Assembly: GCF_000702305.1 (NCBI RefSeq)
Contig: NZ_JNLC01000011.1
Coordinates: 186,001-250,000 of the forward strand
DNA length: 64,000 nt
Direction: 5' to 3'
From: Allobosea sp. 117
GTDB lineage: Bacteria > Pseudomonadota > Alphaproteobacteria > Rhizobiales > Xanthobacteraceae
A model generated the notes under the pieces. That model did no database searches, had not been told where the DNA came from, and saw only the letters and a program-made list of their open reading frames with translations. Positions 17,069 to 25,058 of the stretch are shown one piece after another. How positions within the stretch are numbered: position 1 is the first letter of the stretch; the number at the start of each line of letters is the position of its first letter. A program made the position numbers and the translations under genes.

Positions 17069-17891
17069 TGGTCACTGAGCCTGCATTGGCCACCCGATGG
17101 GGGTGGGTGAAGATCTCGAAGCCGTCGTCACGCGCGACGGCGATCAGGGTGATGCCGGCCGCCTCGGCCGTGCGCACGGCGAGCGCGGTCGGGGCGGAGA
17201 CGGCGACGAGGACCGGCGCGCCGAGGATCGCAGTCTTCTGCACCATCTCGATGGAGACGCGGCTGGTCAGCAGCACGAGGCCGCCGGCCGGATCGTGCCG
17301 GGTGCCGGCGGCGTGGCCGGCGAGATGACCGACCAGCTTGTCGAGCGCATTGTGCCGGCCGACATCCTCGCGCACCGCCACCAGCCCCGCCTGCGGCTCC
17401 CAGAAGGCGGCGCCGTGCACCGCCCGCGTCTCGTGATTCAGCAGTTGCGCCGGGCGCAGCGCCGCGACGGCGCGGGAAATCTCGGCGCTGGTGAAGGTCC
17501 GGCCGGCCGGCACGGTGCGCGCCGGACGCACCGCCACCTCCAGGCTCTCGACGCCGCAGAGGCCGCAGCCGGTCGGCCCGGCGAGGCGGCGGCGGCGGTC
17601 GCTCGCCGCGCTGGCGCGCTCGCCGCTCAGCCACATGCGGATCTCGACGCCGTCCGCATGCTCGACGAGCTCGAGGCTCTCGATCTCGGACGGATCGCCG
17701 ATCACCCCCTCGGTGAGGCTGAAGCCGACGCCGAAATCGGCGAGGTCGGCCGGCGTCGCCATCATCACCGCATAGGTCGAGCCGTTATGCACCAGCGCGA
17801 CGGGCGTCTCCTCCGGGATCGCCCGCTCGCCCCGCTGCACCGAACCCTCGGTGCAGGCGAGACGCGAGACGCGGACGACCGGCGGGATCAT
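17058..17891 (-). CDS. fdhD: Formate dehydrogenase accessory sulfurtransferase FdhD/FdsC
   Basis: FdhD (called FdsC in fds operons) carries sulfur from a cysteine desulfurase to the molybdenum cofactor and protects it before insertion into FdsA. The 277-residue protein has PTGCGLCGVESL with the Cys-x-x-Cys that takes the sulfur, ALFT-type segment LLNHETRAVHGAAFWE, EDVGRHNALDKLVG and LLTSRVSIEMVQKTAILG, and APTALAVRTAEAAGITLIA, all family marks. It starts 19 bases after fdsA and overlaps fdsD. The order G-B-A-C-D is that of Cupriavidus and Rhodobacter fds operons. Confidence 0.95.
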   Translation of the reverse strand: MIPPVVRVSRLACTEGSVQRGERAIPEETPVALVHNGSTYAVMMATPADLADFGVGFSLTEGVIGDPSEIESLELVEHADGVEIRMWLSGERASAASDRRRRLAGPTGCGLCGVESLEVAVRPARTVPAGRTFTSAEISRAVAALRPAQLLNHETRAVHGAAFWEPQAGLVAVREDVGRHNALDKLVGHLAGHAAGTRHDPAGGLVLLTSRVSIEMVQKTAILGAPVLVAVSAPTALAVRTAEAAGITLIAVARDDGFEIFTHPHRVANAGSVTNVA

Positions 17892-17910
17892 GGCGCGACG
17901 GCTCCCGCTC

Positions 17911-20766
17911 TCACTCCGCCGCTTCCACGATGCGGCGGCTGCGGCGGGTGAAGGCGTCGTACTCTTCCTGCCATTCGCTCGGCCCGTTGGAGCGCGAGAT
18001 CTGCACGGCGGTGACCTTGAACTCGGGGCAGTTGGTCGCCCAGTCCGAGAAGTCCGTGGTCACGACGTTCGCCTGCGTCGTCGGGTGATGGAAGGTAGTG
18101 TAGACGACGCCCGGCGCCACGCGGTCGGTGATCTCCGCGCGCAGGGTGGTCGAGCCGGCGCGGCTGTCGATCCGGACCCAGTCGCCGTCGCGCACGCCGC
18201 GCTGCTCGGCATCGTGCGGATGGATCTCGAGGAGGTCCTCCGGATGCCAGGCGACATTCGCCGTGCGGCGGGTCTGCGCGCCGACATTGTAGTGCGACAG
18301 GATGCGGCCGGTGGTGAGCAGCAGCGGGAAGCGGGCGCCGGTGCGCTCGTCGGTGGGCACGTATTCGGTGATGACGAACTTGCCCTTGCCGCGCGCGAAG
18401 CCGTTGATGTGCATGATCGGCACGCCCTCGGGATTCGCCTCGTTGCAGGGCCACTGCACCGAGCCGAGCTCGTCGAGCCGCTTGAACGACACGCCGGCGA
18501 AGCTCGGGGTGAGCGCGGCGATCTCGTCCATGATCTGCGAGGGATGGGTGTAGCTCCAGCCGAGGCCCAGCGCGTTGGCGAGGAGCTGCGTCACCTCCCA
18601 GTCGCCATAGCCGTTCTTCGGCGCCATCACCTTGCGCACGAGCTGGATGCGGCGCTCGGCATTGGTGAAGGTGCCGTCCTTCTCAAGGAAGGTGCAGCCC
18701 GGCAGGAAGACGTGGGCGTAGTTGGCGGTCTCGTTCAGGAACAGGTCCTGCACGATGACGAGGTCCATCGCGGCGAGGCCGGCGGAGACGTGCTTGGTGT
18801 CCGGGTCGGACTGGAGGATGTCCTCGCCCTGGATGTAGATCGCCTTGAAGGTGCCGTCGACCGCCGCGTCCAGCATGTTCGGGATGCGCAGGCCCGGCTC
18901 GGGATCGATCGGCCGGCCCCACATCGCCTCGAAGGTGGCGCGGGTGGCGTCGTCGGAGATGTGGCGGTAGCCCGGCAGCTCGTGCGGGAACGAGCCCATG
19001 TCGCAGGAGCCCTGCACGTTGTTCTGGCCGCGCAGCGGGTTCACGCCGACGCCGCGGCGGCCGATATTGCCGGTCGCCATGGCGAGGTTGGCGATCGCCA
19101 TCACCGTGGTCGAGCCCTGCGAGTGCTCGGTGACGCCGAGGCCGTAATAGATCGCCGCATTGCCGCCGGTGGCATAGAGCCGGGCGGCGCCGCGGATCAG
19201 CTCCGGCGCGACGCCGGTGAACTTGGCGACCGCTTCCGGCGAGTGGCGCTCGTCGGCGACGAACTCCGCCCAGTCCTGGAACTCCTCCCAGTCGCAGCGG
19301 GCGCGCACGAATTCCTCGTTCACCAGCCCCTCGGTCACCACGACATGGGCGAGAGCGGTGACGATGGCGACGTTGGTGCCCGGCTGCAGCGGCAGATGGT
19401 AGTCGGCATGGATGTGCGGCGAGCGCACGAGATCGATGCGGCGCGGATCGACGACGATCAGCTTGGCGCCCTGGCGCAGGCGCTTCTTCATGCGCGAGCC
19501 GAACACCGGATGGCCGTCGGTCGGGTTGGCGCCGATGACGAGGATGACGTCGCTGTCCTCGACCGAATCGAAGTCCTGCGTGCCCGCCGAGGTGCCGAAG
19601 GCCTGGTTCAGGCCGTAGCCGGTCGGCGAGTGGCAGACGCGGGCGCAGGTGTCGACATTGTTGGTGCCGAAGCCGGCGCGGATGATCTTCTGGACGAGAT
19701 AGGCCTCCTCATTGGTGCAGCGCGAGGAGGTGATGCCGCCGATGGCGCGGCGGCCATAGGTGTCCTGGATGCGCTTCAGCCCGTCGGCGGTGTAGGCGAT
19801 CGCCTCGTCCCAGGAGACCTCGCGCCACGGATCGCTGATCTTCTCGCGGATCATCGGCTTCAGGATGCGGTCCTGATGGGTGGCGTAGCCCCAGGCGAAG
19901 CGGCCCTTCACGCAGCTATGGCCGCGATTGGCCTTGCCGTCCTTCCACGGCACCATGCGCACCACTTCCTGGCCGCGCATCTCCGCCTTGAAGGTGCAGC
20001 CGACGCCGCAATAGGCGCAGGTGGTGACCACCGAGTGCTCCGGCTGGCCGATCTCGATCAGCTTCTTCTCGGAAAGGGTGGCAGTCGGGCAGGCCTGCAC
20101 GCAGGCGCCGCAGGACACGCATTCCGAGGTGAGGAAGGCTTCCGACTGGCCCGGCGAGACGCGGCTGTCGAAGCCGCGGCCGGAGATCGTCAGCGCGAAG
20201 GTGCCCTGCACTTCCTCGCAGGCGCGCACGCAGCGATTGCAGACGATGCACTTGGCCGGATCATAGGTGAAATAGGGGTTCGATTCGTCCTTCGGCAGCA
20301 CGAGCTCGGAGGTCGGGGCGAAATGGTTGGCGCCCTCCATGCCGTAGCGCACCTCGCGCAGGCCGACCGCGCCGGCCATGTCCTGCAGCTCGCAGTCGCC
20401 GTTCGCCGCGCAGGTGAGGCAGTCCAGCGGGTGGTCGGAGATGTAGAGCTCCATCACCCCCTTGCGGAGCTGCTTCAGGCGCTCGGTCTGGGTGTGGACC
20501 TTCATGCCCGGGCCGACCGGCGTGGTGCAGGAGGCCGGCGTGCCGGCGCGACCCTCGATCTCGACGAGACAGAGGCGGCAGGAGCCGAAGGCGTCCAGCA
20601 TGTCGGTGGCGCAGAGCTTGGGGATCTGCGTCCCCATCTCCATCGCCGCGCGCATGATCGAGGTGCCCTCGGCCACCGAAATTTCCACGCCGTCGATGGT
20701 GAGGGTCACCATCTTGTCGGTCTTGGGAGCGGGCGTGCCGTAGTCGATCTCATGAACGAGAGACAT
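17911..20766 (-). CDS. fdsA: NAD-dependent formate dehydrogenase alpha (molybdenum) subunit
   Basis: Catalytic subunit of the soluble FdsGBA complex, oxidising formate to CO2 and passing electrons through Fe-S clusters to FMN and NAD+ in FdsB. 951 residues. N-terminal [2Fe-2S]: Cys52, 63, 66 and 80. His112/Cys116/119/125 ([4Fe-4S]). Two ferredoxin-type sets at Cys173-183 and Cys216-226. Cluster next to the cofactor: Cys250, 253, 257 and 285. The bis-MGD part follows, with Cys378 (ARVCHSPT) as molybdenum ligand, so the enzyme is the cysteine and not the selenocysteine type. ATG 20766 has AGGA about eight bases upstream. It lies 14 bases after fdsB. Confidence 0.97.
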   Translation of the reverse strand: MSLVHEIDYGTPAPKTDKMVTLTIDGVEISVAEGTSIMRAAMEMGTQIPKLCATDMLDAFGSCRLCLVEIEGRAGTPASCTTPVGPGMKVHTQTERLKQLRKGVMELYISDHPLDCLTCAANGDCELQDMAGAVGLREVRYGMEGANHFAPTSELVLPKDESNPYFTYDPAKCIVCNRCVRACEEVQGTFALTISGRGFDSRVSPGQSEAFLTSECVSCGACVQACPTATLSEKKLIEIGQPEHSVVTTCAYCGVGCTFKAEMRGQEVVRMVPWKDGKANRGHSCVKGRFAWGYATHQDRILKPMIREKISDPWREVSWDEAIAYTADGLKRIQDTYGRRAIGGITSSRCTNEEAYLVQKIIRAGFGTNNVDTCARVCHSPTGYGLNQAFGTSAGTQDFDSVEDSDVILVIGANPTDGHPVFGSRMKKRLRQGAKLIVVDPRRIDLVRSPHIHADYHLPLQPGTNVAIVTALAHVVVTEGLVNEEFVRARCDWEEFQDWAEFVADERHSPEAVAKFTGVAPELIRGAARLYATGGNAAIYYGLGVTEHSQGSTTVMAIANLAMATGNIGRRGVGVNPLRGQNNVQGSCDMGSFPHELPGYRHISDDATRATFEAMWGRPIDPEPGLRIPNMLDAAVDGTFKAIYIQGEDILQSDPDTKHVSAGLAAMDLVIVQDLFLNETANYAHVFLPGCTFLEKDGTFTNAERRIQLVRKVMAPKNGYGDWEVTQLLANALGLGWSYTHPSQIMDEIAALTPSFAGVSFKRLDELGSVQWPCNEANPEGVPIMHINGFARGKGKFVITEYVPTDERTGARFPLLLTTGRILSHYNVGAQTRRTANVAWHPEDLLEIHPHDAEQRGVRDGDWVRIDSRAGSTTLRAEITDRVAPGVVYTTFHHPTTQANVVTTDFSDWATNCPEFKVTAVQISRSNGPSEWQEEYDAFTRRSRRIVEAAE

Positions 20767-20780
20767 GGTTTCGTCCTTCC

Positions 20781-22340
20781 TCACTCGGCGGCTTCGAGGT
20801 GGCGCGGCGGGGCGCCGAAATCTTCGGGGAAGTGGTTCAGCGCGCTCATCACCGGATATGGGGTGAAACCCCCGAGAGCGCACAGGGATCCCAGCTTCAT
20901 GGTGTGGCAGAGGTCGGTGAGCACCGCGAGGTTCGCCTCGCGCTTCTCGCCCTTCATAATGCGGTCCATCAGCTCGACGCCGCGGGTGGAGCCGATGCGG
21001 CAGGGCGTGCACTTGCCGCAGCTCTCGACCGAGCAGAACTCCATGGCGAAGCGCGCCATCCTGGCCATGTCGGCGGTGTCGTCGAACACCACGATGCCGC
21101 CATGGCCGATCAGCGCGTCCTTCGCCGCGAAGGCCTCGTAATCGAAGGGCAGGTCAAACTGCCAGGTCGGCACATAGGCGCCGAGCGGGCCGCCCACCTG
21201 CGCCGCCTTCACCGGGCGGCCGGAAGCGGTGCCGCCGCCGATATCGTTGACGAGCTCGCCGAGCGAGATGCCGAAGGCGGTCTCGAACAGCCCGCCATAA
21301 CGCACATTGCCGGCGATCTGCACCGGCATGGTGCCGCGCGAGCGGCCCATGCCGAAATTGGCGTAGAACTCGCCGCCGTCGGCGAGGATATGCGGGATCG
21401 CCACCAGCGACAGCACATTGTTGATGACGGTCGGCTTCTGGAACAGGCCCTTGTGCGCCGGCAGCGGGGGCTTGGCCCGCACCACGCCGCGCTTGCCTTC
21501 CAGGCTGTCGAGCAGCGCCGTCTCCTCGCCGCACACATAGGCGCCGGCGCCCATGCGCACTTCCATGTCGAAGCTGTGCTGCGTGCCGGCGATGTTGACG
21601 CCAAGCATGCCATGCGCCCGCGCCACGTCGATCGCCTTCTGCATCGCCAGAATCGCGTGCGGATATTCCGAGCGGGTGTAGACGAAGCCCTTGGTGGCGC
21701 CCACCGCGATGCCGGCGATGGTCATGCCCTCGATGAGCTGGAAGGGATCGCCTTCCATGATCATGCGGTCGGCAAAGGTGCCGCTGTCGCCCTCATCGGC
21801 GTTGCAGACGATGTATTTGCGGTCCGCCTGCGCGTCGGCGACGGTCTTCCACTTGATCGCGGTCGGGAAGCCGGCGCCGCCGCGACCGCGCAGGCCCGAC
21901 TTCTTCACTTCCTCGATGATCGCCACCGGGCCGAGGGCGAGCGCGCGCTCCAGGCCCTTGTAACCGCCATGGGCGCGGTAATCATTGTAGGAGGCAGGAT
22001 CGATGACGCCGCAGCGGGCGAAGGTGAGGCGCGTCTGTTTCGCGAGGAAGGGATGCTCCTCCGGCTTGCCGATGCGCAGCGCGTGGGCGCCGCCCTCGAA
22101 CAGGCCGGCCTCGATCAGGCCCTCGACGTCGTCCTCGCTCACCGGACCGTAGCCAATGCGCCCTTCCGGGGTCGCCACCTCGACGAGGGGCTCCAGCCAC
22201 AGCATGCCGCGCGAGCCGGTGCGTACGATCTCGACCGGCACGCGGCGGCTCCGCGCGGCGGCCTCGATGGCGGCGGCGACCTCGTCGGCGCCGCAGGCGA
22301 TGGCGCAGGCGTCCTTGGGAACGTAGATGCGAATGCTCAC
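20781..22340 (-). CDS. fdsB: NAD-dependent formate dehydrogenase beta (diaphorase) subunit
   Basis: NuoF-like diaphorase subunit of 519 residues holding FMN, the NAD+ site and a [4Fe-4S] cluster. An N-terminal thioredoxin-like domain (about 1-110) is followed by GLRGRGGAGFPTAIKW (the Gly-rich NADH site), NADEGDSGTFADR (FMN site), GAGAYVCGEETALLDSLEG and the cluster motif SCGKCTPCRIG with a later Cys in GSLCALGG. The start is GTG 22340, which overlaps the fdsG stop by four bases (GTGA), so expression is coupled. The end is 14 bases from fdsA. Confidence 0.96.
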   Translation of the reverse strand: MSIRIYVPKDACAIACGADEVAAAIEAAARSRRVPVEIVRTGSRGMLWLEPLVEVATPEGRIGYGPVSEDDVEGLIEAGLFEGGAHALRIGKPEEHPFLAKQTRLTFARCGVIDPASYNDYRAHGGYKGLERALALGPVAIIEEVKKSGLRGRGGAGFPTAIKWKTVADAQADRKYIVCNADEGDSGTFADRMIMEGDPFQLIEGMTIAGIAVGATKGFVYTRSEYPHAILAMQKAIDVARAHGMLGVNIAGTQHSFDMEVRMGAGAYVCGEETALLDSLEGKRGVVRAKPPLPAHKGLFQKPTVINNVLSLVAIPHILADGGEFYANFGMGRSRGTMPVQIAGNVRYGGLFETAFGISLGELVNDIGGGTASGRPVKAAQVGGPLGAYVPTWQFDLPFDYEAFAAKDALIGHGGIVVFDDTADMARMARFAMEFCSVESCGKCTPCRIGSTRGVELMDRIMKGEKREANLAVLTDLCHTMKLGSLCALGGFTPYPVMSALNHFPEDFGAPPRHLEAAE

Positions 22341-22810
22341 GATTGCGCCTCCGCGATCAGCGCGTCGAGACGGCGCTCGTTGAGCCGGGCGACGATGCGC
22401 CCGTCCAGCATGGCGGAAGGCGCGGTGGCGCACAGGCCGAGGCAGTAGATCGGCTCGACCGTCACCCGGCCGTCGGCGGTGGTCTCGCCGAGCCGGCATC
22501 CGAGCCGGCGCTCGGCATGGGCCGCGAGCGCGTCGCCGCCGGCGGCCTGGCAGGCCTCGGCGCGGCACAGCTTCAGCACGTGGTTGCCGGCGGGCTCGTG
22601 GCGGAAGTCGTGGTAGAAGGTCACGACGCCATGCACCTCGGCGCGCGAGATGTTCAGCGTCTCCGCCAGCATCGGCACGATCGCCTCCGGCACATAGCCG
22701 AAGGTTTCCTGTACCGCGTGGAGCATCGGCATTAGCGGGCCTTCAAGGTGGGCGAACTCGCCGATCACCTCGCGGGCACGCCCCTCGCTCCAGGGCTCGT
22801 AATGCGGCAT
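22337..22810 (-). CDS. fdsG: NAD-dependent formate dehydrogenase gamma subunit
   Basis: NuoE-like subunit of 157 residues with a thioredoxin fold and a [2Fe-2S] cluster. The ligands are in CRAEAC (C-x4-C) and CLGLC (C-x3-C). MLHAVQETFGYVPEAIVPMLAETLNISRAEVHGVVTFYHDFR is the family N-terminal helix bundle. ATG 22810 (MPHYEPWSEG) has GGAG four bases upstream; an upstream in-frame ATG at 22849 has none. It is the first gene of the operon, behind a promoter and a LysR-type operator candidate. Confidence 0.95.
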   Translation of the reverse strand: MPHYEPWSEGRAREVIGEFAHLEGPLMPMLHAVQETFGYVPEAIVPMLAETLNISRAEVHGVVTFYHDFRHEPAGNHVLKLCRAEACQAAGGDALAAHAERRLGCRLGETTADGRVTVEPIYCLGLCATAPSAMLDGRIVARLNERRLDALIAEAQS

Positions 22811-22837
22811 TTTCTCCCGACCTTCTTTTAAAGTTTT

Positions 22838-22911
22838 CCAATGGAACAATGCGTGTTCGAAAAAGCGGAATCAATTCAGGTGTTTCGTTCGCCGATAGAG
22901 GATTTCTATCG
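22838..22911 (-). promoter_or_regulatory. fds promoter with LysR-type operator candidate
   Basis: On the minus strand: a perfect dyad CGATAGA-N5-TCTATCG (22893-22911) containing ATAG-N7-CTAT, which is a T-N11-A LysR box; then TTGATT (22869-22874), 17 bases, CATTGT (22846-22851). The inferred start near 22839 puts the dyad centre about 63 bases upstream, the usual activator position for LysR-type proteins. fds operons of other bacteria have a LysR-type regulator (FdsR); no such gene is in this window. The box match and spacing are seen; the function is inferred. Confidence 0.5.
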
Positions 22912-23064
22912 AGCCTCCGGCGAAATGCCGCAGGTCACGCGCCCGCCGGCCGCCGGACGGACGTGAGTGCCGCCCCTTCGTGCCAATCGATGTTCTCATA
23001 ATGTTCTTGACGCACCGCGCGCCTTCCCTAAAGTCGGCGGTATTCCGGGAAGCGGGGGCGCGGC

Positions 23065-24597
23065 ATGGTCCAGCGCGTGGCGACGGTGGCGTTCGAGGGC
23101 GTGGAGGCACGCCCCGTCGACGTGCAGGTGCAGGTGGCGCCGGGGCTTCCGGCCTTCAACCTGGTCGGCCTCGCCGACAAGGCGGTGACCGAGGCGAAGG
23201 AGCGGGTGCGCGCGGCACTGATCGCCTCCGGCCTCGCGCTGCCGGCCAAGCGCATCACCGTCAATCTCGCGCCGGCCGACCTGCCGAAGGAAGGCAGCCA
23301 TTACGATCTGCCGATCGCGCTCGGCCTGATGGCGGCGATCGGCGCCCTGCCCGCCGACGCGCTGGACGGCTTCACGGTGATCGGCGAGCTGGCGCTGGAC
23401 GGGCGCATCGCCGCGGTGGCCGGGGTGCTGCCGGCGGCGATCGGCGCCAATGCCCGCGGCCACGGCCTCATCTGTCCCGCCGCCTGCGGCGCGGAGGCGG
23501 CCTGGGCGAGCCCGGACATGCCGGTGCTGGCGCCCTCCTCGCTGATGCAGCTCGCCAACCACTTCGCCGGCAGGCAGGCACTCGCCCGTCCCGATCCGCG
23601 CCTCGCGCCGGACGGCGCCGCGCTGCCGGACCTCGCCGATGTGAAGGGGCAGGAGAGCGCGCGGCGGGCGCTGGAGATCGCCGCGGCCGGCGGTCACAAT
23701 CTGTTGTTCGTCGGTCCGCCCGGCGCCGGCAAGTCGATGCTGGCGCAGCGCCTGCCCTCGATCCTGCCGCCGCTCTCCCCGGCCGAGCTGCTCGAGGTGT
23801 CGATGGTCGCCTCGGTGGCCGGCGCGCTGCAGGGCGGGGCGCTGACGAGCCGGCGCCCGTTCCGCGCCCCGCACCATTCCGCCAGCATGGCGGCGATGGT
23901 CGGCGGCGGCATGCGGGCGCGCCCCGGCGAGGTCTCGCTCGCCCATAACGGCGTGCTGTTCCTCGACGAGCTGCCGGAATTCCAGCCGGCGGTGCTCGAT
24001 TCGCTGCGCCAGCCGCTGGAGACCGGCGAGGCGGTGATCGCGCGGGCCAACCACCGCATCACCTATCCCGCCCGCTTCCAGTTGGTGGCGGCGATGAACC
24101 CCTGCCGCTGCGGACAGGCCGGCCAGCCCGGCCATAGCTGCCGGCGCGGGCCGCGTTGCGCGGCAGACTATCAGGCGCGGCTCTCCGGCCCGTTCCTCGA
24201 CCGCATCGACCTGCATCTCGAGGTGCCGGCGGTGTCGGCCGCCGACCTCGTCCGCCCGGCGCCGGCCGAGAGCAGCCGCGAGGTCGCCGCCCGCGTCGCG
24301 CAGGCGCGCGAAATCCAGCGCGAGCGCTTCGCGGCGTTCGGCCGCCCGGACCTCTCGATCAACGCGCAGGCGGGCGGCCCGCTGCTTGAGGACATCGCCA
24401 CGCCGGACGAAGCCGGCGCCGCCCTGCTGGCCGACGCGGCGCGGGTGATGCGGCTCTCGGCGCGCGGTTTCCACCGCGTGCTGCGGGTGGCGCGCACGCT
24501 CGCCGACCTCGCCGGCGCCGAGAGCGTCGGGCGCGCCCATCTCGCCGAGGCCCTGGCCTATCGTTCGAGCGAGGACCGCCTCGCCAGCGCCGCGTGA
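23065..24597 (+). CDS. comM: YifB/ComM family Mg-chelatase-like AAA+ ATPase
   Basis: A 510-residue AAA+ protein of the YifB/ComM family. The N-terminal S5/Lon-like domain has VQVAPGLPAFNLVGLADKAV and LPKEGSHYDLPIALGLM. The ATPase has the Walker A GPPGAGKSML, Walker B VLFLDELPEF, and the RRPFRAPHHSAS pre-sensor segment. A Cys-rich insert follows (NPCRCGQAG...C...C). Then SGPFLDRIDLHLEV. In naturally competent bacteria ComM is a branch-migration helicase that extends integration of incoming DNA. Here it is divergent from fdsG with no competence gene nearby. ATG 23065. Confidence 0.93.
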   Translation: MVQRVATVAFEGVEARPVDVQVQVAPGLPAFNLVGLADKAVTEAKERVRAALIASGLALPAKRITVNLAPADLPKEGSHYDLPIALGLMAAIGALPADALDGFTVIGELALDGRIAAVAGVLPAAIGANARGHGLICPAACGAEAAWASPDMPVLAPSSLMQLANHFAGRQALARPDPRLAPDGAALPDLADVKGQESARRALEIAAAGGHNLLFVGPPGAGKSMLAQRLPSILPPLSPAELLEVSMVASVAGALQGGALTSRRPFRAPHHSASMAAMVGGGMRARPGEVSLAHNGVLFLDELPEFQPAVLDSLRQPLETGEAVIARANHRITYPARFQLVAAMNPCRCGQAGQPGHSCRRGPRCAADYQARLSGPFLDRIDLHLEVPAVSAADLVRPAPAESSREVAARVAQAREIQRERFAAFGRPDLSINAQAGGPLLEDIATPDEAGAALLADAARVMRLSARGFHRVLRVARTLADLAGAESVGRAHLAEALAYRSSEDRLASAA

Positions 24598-25058
24598 GCC
24601 TTTTCCGGTCAGCTCGCGCTGACGGGAAAGCGTTCCGGCTCAACGGATCAAGTCATGTTCCACGTGCAAATGTCCTTCGATCCTGCGGCCGGAACATGCT
24701 TCTCGAATGCGGGATCGCGGCGAGGAGGCAGGGGTTCGCGGGAGACCTGATGCCGGTTTGCCCATCCGCTGGAGAGGCGCCGGCCCCGCCTCAGGCATCG
24801 TCGAGGCGGGAAGGGGCGGGCGGACGAAACGTCCGGCCATGACCGCCAACCCCTTCGGGCCGGGGCCGAAGCGCGCCCATGCGCGGCGGCAGTCGCGGCG
24901 GGTGGGGCGCTTTCCCGGATCGGCGAAAAGCTTCCTTAACCGCGCCCGCACTTCCCGCCGCCGGACGGGCGTGGATGGGCTATTTCTGGTTGCCGACGCG
25001 GCATGCGGGCAGCCCGACCCGCATCGGGCAACCGGCCGCGCACGGGACAGAGGCGGCG
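24598..25058. other. Gene-free interval after comM with terminator-like hairpin
   Basis: Right after the comM stop, TTTCC-G-GTCAGC (24602-24613) pairs with GCTGAC-G-GGAAA (24618-24629) around TCGC: a symmetric stem with one G-G mismatch and no T-run, a likely 3' end for comM. The rest of these 461 bases shows no gene-like coding pattern and should hold the promoter of the histidine kinase gene; a TGTTCCACGTGCAAAT segment near 24655 resembles parS only weakly. Confidence 0.4.

Noticed and set aside
24655-24670. TGTTCCACGTGCAAAT as a parS site
   Set aside because: Only 12 of 16 bases match and the central TTTCACGTGAA is broken on both sides; it is far from the other copies.
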